Assembly (NCBI GenBank): GCA_964346585.1
Contig: CAYFVQ010000018.1
Span: forward strand, 1 to 31,292
Reading direction: 5' to 3'
From: SOIA01 sp964346585
GTDB taxonomy: Bacteria; Acidobacteriota; Aminicenantia; Aminicenantales; Aminicenantaceae
DNA: 31,292 nucleotides
In this document: piece by piece, positions 16,033 through 24,133 of the stretch
Position numbering within the stretch: the stretch's first letter is position 1
Layout of the letters: each line of letters starts with the position of its first letter
The notes under the pieces: generated by a model
Databases searched by the model: none
What the model saw: the letters and a program-made list of their open reading frames with translations, nothing else
Told to the model about the DNA's origin: nothing
Position numbers and translations under genes: made by a program

Positions 16033-16815
16033 ATGTTCAAAAAAAAGGAGGAAACAAAACCTCTTTCTTCTGTAGTGGCAGCTCTCAAGGAATACGATGG
16101 GTGCGAGTTTGACGTCAGACTGACAAGGGATAGAGTTTTGGTCATCCACCATGATGCTGAGATTTATGGTCAGCGGATGATAAACACTGATTATCAGGAT
16201 TTAGAGGGAATCTCGATGTTCGATGATTTGATTAATCATCCACAGGTGACTCAGCTTGTCAACGAGGACGGCAAAACTCTCTGGATAGAGGCCAAAGAGG
16301 ATTCTTCTTTCAAAGCAAGAAAAGACCCGTCTCTACGCAGAAATATAGCCCAAAGACTTACTGAGGAATTGACAGATTCTGGACTGAATTTGGACAACAT
16401 CACCATCATATCTTTCTGTGACGAAATATTAACTCATGTGAAGGGCATTCGCAGATGCCATATCGTTCCTTACCTTTTCTCAGCCACGGATTGTCGCTTT
16501 CCATACTATAATCCTAAGACAATCTTCCAGATGTTCGTTTCTCTTCAATGGCACATGAAAAAGGCTATAAAAATGGGATTTGACGGGCTTCTTTTCTCAA
16601 AGCTCTTTCTGCGAGGTTTTTTTTCATTTTTTCAGCCCTCTCTGGAGAAGATAGTATCCTGGAAGACAGGGGATTTCGTTCTTGGGACAGAAGCCCAAAC
16701 TTATGAAGAAGAAATGGCTTTTAAAGACTTTTTTGTTTTTACGGATTACCGTGGAGGACGAAAAGAGAGAAGAGGGAAAAATGCTGGCCCTCTTATCTGC
16801 CACAGAGGATTGTAA
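16033..16815 (+). CDS. Glycerophosphodiester phosphodiesterase (GDPD)-like protein, apparently rearranged
   Basis: A 260-residue protein. YDGCEFDVRLTRDRVLVIHHD (residues 21-41) is the GDPD core, with metal ligands E25 and D27 and the H39/H40 pair. The usual N-terminal strand that supplies HRG and the PENT turn is missing: a TAG lies three codons before ATG 16033, and the protein starts exactly at the first helix (PLSSVVAALKEYDG). However, the extreme C-terminus, after a TDYR segment like the normal last strand, reads GPLICHRGL, the missing first strand with its catalytic His-Arg-Gly. That could be a circularly permuted barrel or a relic of tandem GDPD genes. No ribosome site precedes the ATG. 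GDPD enzymes release alcohols from glycerophosphodiesters, and the next gene is a patatin, so a lipid-turnover context is possible. Confidence 0.6.
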   Translation: MFKKKEETKPLSSVVAALKEYDGCEFDVRLTRDRVLVIHHDAEIYGQRMINTDYQDLEGISMFDDLINHPQVTQLVNEDGKTLWIEAKEDSSFKARKDPSLRRNIAQRLTEELTDSGLNLDNITIISFCDEILTHVKGIRRCHIVPYLFSATDCRFPYYNPKTIFQMFVSLQWHMKKAIKMGFDGLLFSKLFLRGFFSFFQPSLEKIVSWKTGDFVLGTEAQTYEEEMAFKDFFVFTDYRGGRKERRGKNAGPLICHRGL

Positions 16816-16956
16816 CTTATGATCATGTGTGTTTAAAGGGAGAATTCACTCTTCATGATGAGTGTGCTCATTGTGAACTGAATACGATGGTTAGGAAAAG
16901 GAGAACAGCGTGAACATGATGTTTGATCAATCGAATCTCTGGTGTGAGTACTTTTC

Positions 16957-17832
16957 ATGAAAAGATTAATGAGAGTATTCCGGGCAAAGAAACAGCGATG
17001 GGGTCTCGTACTTATGGGAGGAGGCGCGAGAGGGCTGGCTCACATCGGGATTCTCGATATCCTTCAGAAAGAAGGTTTGTCTCCGGATGTGATTGTGGGG
17101 ACATCCATGGGAGCTATAGTCGGAGGGCTTTTTGCCTTCGGATTTTCTCCAATGAAGCTGAAAGAAATAATGAAAGATTTAAACCTGGATCAATTTATCG
17201 ACAGGCCAAACCTTCTGTTTCTTCCCAGAAGGCCTCACAGTGTCATGGAATTTTTTCTGCTCGATGCCTACAGAGCCAGACTTCAAAAAAAGATTGGACA
17301 GGATAAAGAGGATAAGCTAGAGGAGCATTTTAAAGCAACAGTGGGGGACGTCTGCATAGAAGACTTGCCGATAAAGTATGCCTGCAATGCAGTCGACTTG
17401 ATATCTGGAAAAGAGGTGGTTTTCGAGAAAGGTGAACTCTATAAAGCTCTCCGAGCCACAATGTCCCTCCCAGTTGTGTTTGAGCCAGTGAGGATGGACG
17501 ATATGCTCCTGGTGGATGGAGGTGTCTTGAACAATGTTCCGGTTGAAACGGCGAAGAAGCTGGGTGCTGAAAAGACAGTCCTTGTGGACATCCATAGGCC
17601 CCTCAAAGAAGTCTCAACTCAAGAAATAAAAAGTACATTCCAGCTTATCCAGAGGATGGTCGAAACCATGGCTGCGAATACGACTATCGAGAAGATAAAG
17701 GATGCGGATTGTGTCATTCGAGTTGACCTGGATGTCGATATCTTTGACTTTTCTTCCCCTGAGGAATTAATCGAGAAGGGAGAACGGGCGGCGAGTGAAA
17801 ACTTGGATGCAGTCAAGAAATTGATTCATTGA
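16957..17832 (+). CDS. Patatin-like phospholipase (RssA/YchK-type)
   Basis: A 291-residue protein with all patatin signatures: oxyanion-hole GGGARG (residues 21-26), nucleophile elbow GTSMG with S50, and the catalytic-dyad DGG with D187. LRATMSLPVVFEPV before the DGG is also typical. There is no signal peptide and the length suits the stand-alone bacterial cytoplasmic group similar to RssA. Patatins hydrolyse acyl ester bonds of phospholipids or other lipids. ATG 16957 is chosen as the first in frame; ATG 16969 is an alternative, and neither has a strong ribosome site (GGTGTGAG is nearest). The 141-nt gap after the GDPD-like gene holds no recognised feature. The GDPD-like neighbour suggests a phospholipid degradation pair, acyl removal followed by diester cleavage. 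Confidence 0.9.
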   Translation: MKRLMRVFRAKKQRWGLVLMGGGARGLAHIGILDILQKEGLSPDVIVGTSMGAIVGGLFAFGFSPMKLKEIMKDLNLDQFIDRPNLLFLPRRPHSVMEFFLLDAYRARLQKKIGQDKEDKLEEHFKATVGDVCIEDLPIKYACNAVDLISGKEVVFEKGELYKALRATMSLPVVFEPVRMDDMLLVDGGVLNNVPVETAKKLGAEKTVLVDIHRPLKEVSTQEIKSTFQLIQRMVETMAANTTIEKIKDADCVIRVDLDVDIFDFSSPEELIEKGERAASENLDAVKKLIH

Positions 17833-17932
17833 TTGAATTTCCTCCTGTTGTTCTGCAGTTTCTTCATGGATAAGGATTTCACACCAAGAAAGACTCTCAA
17901 GAGTTTAACGCTGGTATTGTGCGTGCGGCTGT

Positions 17933-18472
17933 TTAATGGAAAATGGACATTCCTAAGTAGATGTTATGGTCTGTTCGGAGATGATTACCGAACTCGGAAT
18001 AACTTGCGAATCTATACTCGAACCGGATTCCAGCAAAATTGCCAATAACGTATTTTATGCCTCCTCCGAAATTTTTTGCGACTATGTTCTGACTGTAATT
18101 AAATGCGCGCGAAAAGCTTTGAGCTAAGTTTCCTAAGCCGAAACCGCCGAGAATAAAAATATTCACTTTTTTAGAAGCCTTGAAATTGTACACAAGATTT
18201 CCTAAAAAGAGAACGCCTGTGCGATCACTGTCTTCTGTTATTGTTAATAACAATTCGGGTTCAAATTCTAAACCTTCAAAAACAAAAAGACCAATTCGCA
18301 GAGGTATGTTGAATACTTTTCCTGTTTCAATGCCCTCTTCATTCTTAACATTCATCATTGAAAATGAAGTAGAGAATTCAAATTTTATACCCTCTACAGG
18401 TTGAGCGAACATTCCCTTGACAGAGATAAAAAGAAAGAAAAATACCAGACAAAATACCAAAATTCTTTTCAT
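17933..18472 (-). CDS. Outer-membrane beta-barrel protein, uncharacterised
   Basis: A 179-residue protein with a clear signal peptide (MKRILVFCLVFFFLFISVKG, probable cut after MFAQ or nearby). The mature part alternates polar and hydrophobic residues in strands with aromatic belts, has the glycine-rich FILGGFGLGNLAQ turn typical of small barrels, and ends in an aromatic-containing strand NIYLGMSIFH. This fits an 8-strand OmpA/OmpX-like barrel. Size is normal for that class, and no enzymatic motif is seen. It supports a diderm cell envelope for this organism. GGGAGGT precedes the ATG. It converges with the patatin gene and diverges from the DUF4416 gene. The specific function is unknown. Confidence 0.78.
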   Translation of the reverse strand: MKRILVFCLVFFFLFISVKGMFAQPVEGIKFEFSTSFSMMNVKNEEGIETGKVFNIPLRIGLFVFEGLEFEPELLLTITEDSDRTGVLFLGNLVYNFKASKKVNIFILGGFGLGNLAQSFSRAFNYSQNIVAKNFGGGIKYVIGNFAGIRFEYRFASYSEFGNHLRTDHNIYLGMSIFH

Positions 18473-18648
18473 TTTTACCTCCCTTCTGACAATTGTATTT
18501 TTAGCCTATCTCATTCTTATAATCAGGAATGAAATAAGGATTATCGGCAAAAAGCGATTTTCAGCTGATCTTTATATTTTTCCTCGTGCTGATTTTTTTT
18601 GGTCCTGCCAGTTAGTTTTTATCATTGGAAGATGCCAAAGTCAATTAA

Positions 18649-18668
18649 AAGAGATAGATTTATCTCTT
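18649..18668. promoter_or_regulatory. Perfect 8-bp inverted repeat upstream of the DUF4416 gene
   Basis: AAGAGATA-GATT-TATCTCTT is a perfect palindrome with a 4-nt centre, 49 nt before the DUF4416 ATG, in the 245-nt region between that gene and the divergent outer-membrane barrel gene. It could be an operator or a leader hairpin. No regulator for it is evident. Confidence 0.35.
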
Positions 18669-18717
18669 AACAGCTTGATAAAAACCGTAGAGGTGAATAC
18701 ACTGAGGAGACAGAGCC

Positions 18718-19263
18718 ATGACCGCGCCAAAGCCTTTTTCACCAGTCAAGCTCATCTGCGGGATTATTGCCCTTGAGGAGAATTTTTTTAAGAAAGCAGA
18801 AGAACGTCTTGTTGAACTCTATGGCCCTATGGATTTGGCCAGCCCTTTATTCACGTTTGATTTCACGGATTATTATGAAGAGCAGATGGGCCAGAATTTA
18901 AAACGGAAATTCGTGAGTTTCGACAACCTCATATTCCCCGAGAACCTTGGTGAGATCAAGATCCGAACGAATGCACTTGAAGAAGAGATCAAGGAAGAAT
19001 TGAAAGCCGGGAAGAGAATAGTCAACCTCGATCCTGGCTACATGACTGCATCGGCTTTAATCATGGCCACTGCCAAGGACTTTGCCCATCGGATTCCTCT
19101 CCAGTACGGTATTTATGCCCACCTGGAGTTATTATTCGGCAAGGATGATGTCCGGATGTTGAGCTGGACCTACCCAGATTTTGAAACAAAAGGTTACCAG
19201 ATATTCCTTCTGGATGTGAGACGTATCTATCTTGCTCAGCTCCAGAGTCAAAAAAAGCCCTGA
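18718..19263 (+). CDS. DUF4416 family protein
   Basis: A 181-residue soluble protein recognised as DUF4416 from its order of motifs: KLICGIIALEENFFKKAEERL near the start, SPLFTFDFTDYYEEQMG, FPENLGEIK, NLDPGYMTASALIMATAKDFAHRI and YPDFETKGYQIFLLDVRRIYL at the end. The family occurs in anaerobes and deep-branching bacteria. No reaction is established that I know of. No signal peptide or membrane segment is present. GAGGAG lies 8 nt before ATG 18718. It converges with the cysteine desulfurase gene and looks monocistronic. A palindrome at 18649 lies in its leader. Confidence 0.85.
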   Translation: MTAPKPFSPVKLICGIIALEENFFKKAEERLVELYGPMDLASPLFTFDFTDYYEEQMGQNLKRKFVSFDNLIFPENLGEIKIRTNALEEEIKEELKAGKRIVNLDPGYMTASALIMATAKDFAHRIPLQYGIYAHLELLFGKDDVRMLSWTYPDFETKGYQIFLLDVRRIYLAQLQSQKKP

Positions 19264-19363
19264 AAATCGATTATTCTTTTTAGAATAAGGCGTAAGTGGA
19301 AAAAATGAAAATGGGGGAATAAGGGCTGGCTCGGTTTCTTTCTTTATTTCTTTCTTTTTATTT

Positions 19364-20524
19364 CTAGTCGTCTTCGTCGATGTCGAGCGCTGAGATCTCC
19401 CGGAGCTTTTTCACAATATCTGGAAGTTCATTCAGGACAAGGTCAATATCTTCTTCTGTGTTGAACCGTCCTAATGAAAATCGGATGCAGGAGCGCGCGA
19501 CTTCTGGTTTAAGCCCGATCGCATCCAGGACATGAGACACATCCTCCGAGCCTTCACTGCAAGCTGAACCCGTCGAGACATAGATTCCTTTTGTGGCTAA
19601 AGCCAAGAGGATAGCTTCGGCTTCGAGACCGAAAAAGGCAAAATTCAGAGTGGCTTTTATTCTCTTCTTTTCATGACCGTTGAATTTTACCTTGGGGATG
19701 TTGTCCTCGATTCCTCTTTTTAACTTCTCTGCCAATTTTTCAATTCGTTTTATGTCTTTGTCTCCACTCTCTTTAATAATCCGAACAGCCTCTCCCATTC
19801 CGATGATCCCGGCTGTGTTTTCTGTCCCGGCTCTCATCTCTCGTTCCTGGTGTCCGCCGTAAATCAGAGGCCAGATGTTCGTTCCTTTCCGAATGTAGAG
19901 CGCGCCCACTCCTTTGGGGCCGTTTATTTTATGAGCCGACATCGAGAGAAGGTCCACGCCCAGCTTGTTGACATTCACTTCCATTTTACTGAAAGCCTGA
20001 ACAGCGTCGGTATGAAGCAGAATCCCCTTCTCTTTGGCAATTTGACTGATTTCTTCTATAGGCTGAATCGTCCCAATTTCGTTATTGGCCAACATGATGG
20101 AGATGAGCGCCGTATGAGGAGTGATGGCATTTTTTAAGAAGTTGACATCCACGGTCCCGAATTTATCCACTGGGACATAGGTGACTTTAATCCCCTTTTT
20201 TTCAAGATAGTTGGCTGTTTGGAGGATTGCTGGATGCTCGATAGTAGAGGTGATGAATTCGTTCTTCTCGGGTAAAGCATCGAGAACTCCCCGGATAGCG
20301 AAATTATCGGATTCAGTTCCTGACCCTGTGAAGACGATTTCAGTCCGGCTTGCGCCTATAGCTTTGGCTACAATTTCCCGCGCTTCTGTAATCATCTCCT
20401 TAACTTCCCTGGCGATAGGGTAGAGAGAGGAGGGATTTCCGAAGTGCTCCTTGAGAAATTGAGACATTTTTTCCGCAACTGTAGGATCAATAGGAGTCGT
20501 CGCGTTGTTATCAAGATAGACCAT
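19364..20524 (-). CDS. nifS: Cysteine desulfurase, NifS/IscS family
   Basis: A 386-residue fold-type I PLP enzyme. YLDNNATTPIDP opens the protein; H97 in IEHPAI stacks on PLP, D173 lies in HTDAVQAF, the Schiff-base lysine K199 is in SAHKINGPKGVG, and the persulfide Cys C322 is in STGSACSEGSE on the mobile loop. It removes sulfur from cysteine, giving alanine and an enzyme persulfide for Fe-S clusters, thio-tRNA or cofactor synthesis. The long loop with SACS marks the NifS/IscS group rather than SufS. It is the last gene of a minus-strand run, 20 nt after the DUF1015 gene. No IscU scaffold or MnmA follows inside the window, so the target of the sulfur is not shown. The co-encoded serine genes suggest a link to cysteine supply. 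Confidence 0.93.
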   Translation of the reverse strand: MVYLDNNATTPIDPTVAEKMSQFLKEHFGNPSSLYPIAREVKEMITEAREIVAKAIGASRTEIVFTGSGTESDNFAIRGVLDALPEKNEFITSTIEHPAILQTANYLEKKGIKVTYVPVDKFGTVDVNFLKNAITPHTALISIMLANNEIGTIQPIEEISQIAKEKGILLHTDAVQAFSKMEVNVNKLGVDLLSMSAHKINGPKGVGALYIRKGTNIWPLIYGGHQEREMRAGTENTAGIIGMGEAVRIIKESGDKDIKRIEKLAEKLKRGIEDNIPKVKFNGHEKKRIKATLNFAFFGLEAEAILLALATKGIYVSTGSACSEGSEDVSHVLDAIGLKPEVARSCIRFSLGRFNTEEDIDLVLNELPDIVKKLREISALDIDEDD

Positions 20525-20544
20525 TTATCTGCCTCTATGCGTCA

Positions 20545-21870
20545 TTATTCATCCAAAGGATTCATGACTAAACCAGACTTGAGTTTGGGGAAGAAATCAG
20601 TGGATTTCTGGGGCATGAGTTCTCCGTTCTCAACCACTTCTCTGATTTGAACAAGGGAAACTGGCTTAAGGAGGAACATCATCTGAAATTCCCCTTTGAT
20701 GATTTTTTCAATCCCCTGCTCAAGGTTCCTTATGTAGCTCACGTTGTTTTCCAGAGAGAAAGGTTCCGAAGATAATGCTTCGAGCTTGTCGATTATGAGT
20801 GAATGAAGAATGGCCACATCCAGACGTTTCCATTCATTGGATTTTTCGTCGGATATTTCCCTGTGCAGGATATCTTCAGATTTGAGACTGAGGATGAAAG
20901 CCTTATTGAGATGGGGAATAAAAGCTCCAAAGGTATAGGTTCCGCTGAGGATTTTTTCTTGCACTTGTTCAATCACAGCTGGGCCAGAAGTGTCCAGCCA
21001 GTCTATTTCAGAGATTTCGAAGTTTGAGCTGAGAAGTTCATGGAATCCTTGGCCAGTCAGTTTGTCCAGGCCTTTGACTAATCTGTATGTGGGAAGGATG
21101 ATCATTCCCGGGTCATCCAGCCTGAATAGGGTCATCATGATGTAGTTAAAGGACTCAGTCCCTTTTATATCACCAAGTTCTTCTGTTTTTAATTTTTGGT
21201 AGTTGAGAGATGTCTCATACCGGTGATGCCCATCCGCTATGATTAACACTTTGTCAGCCATGGCTTCCTGAATTCTCTGAATGTCATCCTTATCCTTTAT
21301 GATCCACAGGAGATGATGAAAGTTGTCTTCGTCTCTCACATCAGCTCCCTTCTCGGCCTTTGTCAGCGCTCCTTTTATTGCCTCAGAAACGCTGTCAGTG
21401 TCATCATTATAGAGAAGGAAGATCTGACCTGTGTTCGTGTTCGTCGCCTTCAATAGGTTCAACCTGTCGACTTTGTGTTTGGGAAAGGTTTTTTCGTGAG
21501 GAAGGACTTTTCTCGATGAGAATTCTTCCAGCTTAACTCTCGTGACAAGCCCCATCCGCTTTTTTTTCTCGTTTTTCACCTGGAATTCTTGCTCATACAG
21601 ATAGAGGGCTTCTTGGTCTTCGCGAATAAGGATTCCCTCTTTTTCCCATTGATCTAGGTAAATTTTCGCTCTCTTGTATTTATCCTTTTCTGGATGTTCA
21701 GGATCGTCATCTTTTCCCAGGATTATCCTCACGACATTGTGAGGATTTCTTTTGTAGTATTCTTCCTGCAAGAAAGGTGGAATGCGGTCGTAAGGCTCAG
21801 TGATGACTTCTTCCATTTTGATTTTCTGAGTGTTGTATCTTATTCCTTTAAAAGGTTGTATTTCTGCCAT
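20545..21870 (-). CDS. DUF1015 family protein
   Basis: A 441-residue protein matching DUF1015 along its whole length: IQPFKGIRYN at the start, EPYDRI, NPHNVVRIILGKD, LPHEKTFPKHKVDRLNLLKAT in the middle, then LIIADGHHRYETSLNY with its paired histidines, and FNYIMMTLFRLDDPGMIILPTYRLV. No membrane segment or signal is seen. The biochemical role is not established; the family is often encoded beside serA and class V aminotransferase genes, exactly as here, so a part in serine or phosphoserine metabolism is the usual guess. The conserved His-rich motif suggests phosphoryl transfer or metal binding. GGAGGAGAA precedes the ATG. It is separated by 37 nt from serA upstream and by 20 nt from the desulfurase downstream. 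Confidence 0.88.
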   Translation of the reverse strand: MAEIQPFKGIRYNTQKIKMEEVITEPYDRIPPFLQEEYYKRNPHNVVRIILGKDDDPEHPEKDKYKRAKIYLDQWEKEGILIREDQEALYLYEQEFQVKNEKKKRMGLVTRVKLEEFSSRKVLPHEKTFPKHKVDRLNLLKATNTNTGQIFLLYNDDTDSVSEAIKGALTKAEKGADVRDEDNFHHLLWIIKDKDDIQRIQEAMADKVLIIADGHHRYETSLNYQKLKTEELGDIKGTESFNYIMMTLFRLDDPGMIILPTYRLVKGLDKLTGQGFHELLSSNFEISEIDWLDTSGPAVIEQVQEKILSGTYTFGAFIPHLNKAFILSLKSEDILHREISDEKSNEWKRLDVAILHSLIIDKLEALSSEPFSLENNVSYIRNLEQGIEKIIKGEFQMMFLLKPVSLVQIREVVENGELMPQKSTDFFPKLKSGLVMNPLDE

Positions 21871-21907
21871 TTCTCCTCCAAAGACAATCTAAAACTTGTA
21901 TGTGTTT

Positions 21908-22813
21908 TTAGGTCAGTCTTTCTTTCAAGATCGAGACAACCTCCATTCCTGCTCTTTTTTGTCCCTCTTTTGCAGCCGCACCGATATGGGGAGTCGCGAT
22001 CACATTAGGATGATCGACGAGTGAGAATTCAACCGGCGGCTCCTTCTCGAAGACGTCTAAGGCTGCAGCTCGGACTTTGCCCGAATCGAGAGAGTGCAAG
22101 AGGGCTTTTTCATCCACTGTTCCCCCTCTGGAAGCATTGATGAGAATGACTCCCTCCTTCATCATTTCGAATTGCTTTTCACTGATCATGTGTTTGGTCT
22201 TATCCGTCAAAGGCAGATGGAGGGTGATGATATCCGCCTGAGAGAGAAGTTCCTCCAAGGGAATCTGTTTCGCATCCAAGTCTGTTTGGACTTCAATGAT
22301 GTCAAAAGCGATGACTTTCATCCCGAAAGCAAGAGCCCGCTTGGCGATCTCCTGGCCAATTCTTCCGAAACCTATGACTCCCAGCGTTTTCCCATAGAGT
22401 TCTGTACCGGAAAATAACTTTTTTTCCCACTTGTGTTCCTTCATCGAGAGGTTGGCTTTCCCATGATTTCGGACAGCCGCGAGCATCAAGCCGAATGTGT
22501 GCTCTGCGACTGAGATCGATGTGGCAGCTGGAGTATTGGCCACCTGAATTCCTTTTGCCTTTGCGGCTTCCTGGTCGATATTATCCAGGCCGATTCCGGC
22601 TCTGACGATAAGCTCCAGGTTAGAGGCTGCATCGATGGCTTTACCGGTCACTTTTGTTGCGCCTCGGACAACTGTTGCATGGAAATCAGGAATTGTCATG
22701 ACCAGTTCGTCCTCATCCATTCCTGTTTTCTCGGTTACATCAAACTCTGGAATGGAATTTAACTCGTCAAGTGCATCCGGACTTAAGGCGTCAGCCACGA
22801 GTATCTTTTTCAT
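21908..22813 (-). CDS. serA: D-3-phosphoglycerate dehydrogenase (SerA, short form without ACT domain)
   Basis: A 301-residue D-isomer-specific 2-hydroxyacid dehydrogenase. The NAD-binding strand is GKTLGVIGFGRIGQEIAKRA, the active-site Arg lies in NASRGGTVDEKAL, the Glu in ALDVFEKEPP and the His in TPHIGAAAKEGQ; VRAGIGLDNID is the substrate-domain signature. It oxidises 3-phosphoglycerate to 3-phosphohydroxypyruvate, the first step to serine. It ends right after the catalytic domains, so the regulatory ACT region found in many SerA proteins is absent and feedback by serine through it is not expected. ATG 22813 is chosen over TTG 22819 because AAAGGAG lies 8 nt upstream. The ATG overlaps the stop of the aminotransferase (ATGA), implying translational coupling with the enzyme that may catalyse the next step. 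Confidence 0.88.
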   Translation of the reverse strand: MKKILVADALSPDALDELNSIPEFDVTEKTGMDEDELVMTIPDFHATVVRGATKVTGKAIDAASNLELIVRAGIGLDNIDQEAAKAKGIQVANTPAATSISVAEHTFGLMLAAVRNHGKANLSMKEHKWEKKLFSGTELYGKTLGVIGFGRIGQEIAKRALAFGMKVIAFDIIEVQTDLDAKQIPLEELLSQADIITLHLPLTDKTKHMISEKQFEMMKEGVILINASRGGTVDEKALLHSLDSGKVRAAALDVFEKEPPVEFSLVDHPNVIATPHIGAAAKEGQKRAGMEVVSILKERLT

Positions 22814-23955
22814 TCCCAATTCTCCTTTAAAATGTTTTCTGCTGCCTTTAGAGAACTCCCGCTCTCGAAATCAAAACCAAGCTCGGAGAGCGTCATCTCC
22901 AGGGCAGAGAGGGCGGTGATGATGTCGAATCCTCCCATGTATCCCAGATGGGCAATCCTGAATATCTTTCCTTTGTAGGGATCCTGGCCTCCGGCGATGT
23001 AGGCCATGTATTTACCCTGCATGGTTTTAACAAGCTGGACACCATCAATCCCAGCCGGGATTTTAACGGCCGTGAGGATGTTACCGGGGTTTTTAGACAG
23101 AAGCTCTAATCCGAGAGCTTTGACGCCGGCTCGAGTGGCGTCTCCGAGAATGCGGTGATGTTCGAAAAGCTTCTCCAGGCCGACAGACTTGATGAGGTCT
23201 AGAGATTTTTTCTGCTGGATAATGAGGGAAACCGCCGGTGTCCATGGAGTCGTCTTTTTTTCGAGGTTTTTTTTGTAGGCTTTGGCGTCAAAATAGAATT
23301 TGGGCAGAGTGGAGTTTTCCACCAGATTCCATGCCTTGGGACTGAAAGCTAGATATGCCAGACCCGGTGGGATCATGAATGATTTTTGAGAGCCGGCCAC
23401 CATGATGTCTACTTTCCATTCGTCCATCGGGCAGGGGGTGGCACCCAGCCCAGAGATCCCGTCGACGACCAGGATAGCGTCTGTTTTTGCCATGACTTCT
23501 CCGTAGCCCTGAATATCATACACTGTACCCGAAGAAGTTTCAGACAGCGTGGCGAACACAGCTTTTGTTTCCGGATTGGCTTTCAATTCCTCGACAAGCT
23601 GCTCTTTGCTGAAAAGTTCTCCCCATTCGAGCTCGATTTCCCTGACTTCAACACCGTAGGCCCGGCAGATTTTTCCCCACCTCTCGCCGAATTTTCCTCC
23701 ACTCAGCGTAATCACTTTATCGCCTGGATTCAAGGTGTTGATGACAGCTGTTTCCATGGCTCCGGAACCGGATGATGTCAAAACGAAAACGTCCTCTTTT
23801 GTTCCGAAGACATACTTCAAGCCTTCGGAGACTTCCATGAAGATCCCAGAAAATTCTGGAGTTCGGTGATGGATAATGGGTTCCGCGGCAGAAGCCAGCA
23901 CGTCTTCAGGAACAGGTGTTGGACCGGGAGAAAGAAGGTAGTATTTTTTTATCAT
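22810..23955 (-). CDS. Class V aminotransferase (serine/alanine-glyoxylate type; possible phosphoserine aminotransferase)
   Basis: A 381-residue fold-type I PLP enzyme. YLLSPGPTPVPEDVL and EPIIHHRTPEF open the protein, TSSGSGAMETAV binds phosphate, VVDGISGLGA holds the PLP-pyridine Asp, and AGSQKSFMIPPGLA holds the Schiff-base lysine K191; IFRIAHLGYMGGFDI closes the domain. Family members are serine-pyruvate or alanine-glyoxylate aminotransferases. Its four-base overlap with serA argues that it aminates 3-phosphohydroxypyruvate here, as proposed for AGT-like proteins beside serA in organisms lacking a normal SerC. That is inference. AAAGGAGGA precedes the ATG, and a strong nested hairpin lies in the leader. 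It heads a four-gene minus-strand operon with serA, DUF1015 and the cysteine desulfurase. Confidence 0.9.
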   Translation of the reverse strand: MIKKYYLLSPGPTPVPEDVLASAAEPIIHHRTPEFSGIFMEVSEGLKYVFGTKEDVFVLTSSGSGAMETAVINTLNPGDKVITLSGGKFGERWGKICRAYGVEVREIELEWGELFSKEQLVEELKANPETKAVFATLSETSSGTVYDIQGYGEVMAKTDAILVVDGISGLGATPCPMDEWKVDIMVAGSQKSFMIPPGLAYLAFSPKAWNLVENSTLPKFYFDAKAYKKNLEKKTTPWTPAVSLIIQQKKSLDLIKSVGLEKLFEHHRILGDATRAGVKALGLELLSKNPGNILTAVKIPAGIDGVQLVKTMQGKYMAYIAGGQDPYKGKIFRIAHLGYMGGFDIITALSALEMTLSELGFDFESGSSLKAAENILKENWE

Positions 23956-23984
23956 ATGAATCCTCCTTTAGATATAAAATATTT

Positions 23985-24030
23985 AGACTCTGTCTTTGAG
24001 GAGAGAGGGCCCCACTCAAAGAATGAGTCT
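23985..24030 (-). promoter_or_regulatory. Nested hairpin in the leader of the serine operon
   Basis: On the minus strand AGACTC (24030-24025) pairs with GAGTCT (23990-23985). Inside this, after a symmetric 3-nt internal loop, CTTTGAG pairs with CTCAAAG (24021-24015 with 24000-23994), enclosing a GC-rich 14-nt loop. The last stem base is 29 nt before the start codon. An alternative stem ACTCAA/TTGAGT overlaps the 5' arm and would exclude it. No T run follows, so it is not a plain terminator. Attenuation, RNA stability control or an operator are possible. Confidence 0.5.
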
Positions 24031-24133
24031 TGAGTATTATTAAAAACTAACAAAGTGAACAACGAAAGTATGCTTCAGTGATTTCAGATGAAAGTCAACA
24101 ATTTAAATTAGCAGAATTTAGGAAATCAGTCAA

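Noticed and set aside
16816..16956. Possible short peptide gene between the GDPD-like and patatin genes
   Set aside because: One frame is open for about 45 codons, but it has no start codon with a ribosome site and no recognisable motif.
23985..24030. T-box or simple intrinsic terminator in the serine operon leader
   Set aside because: No T-box consensus was seen and no T run follows the hairpin.
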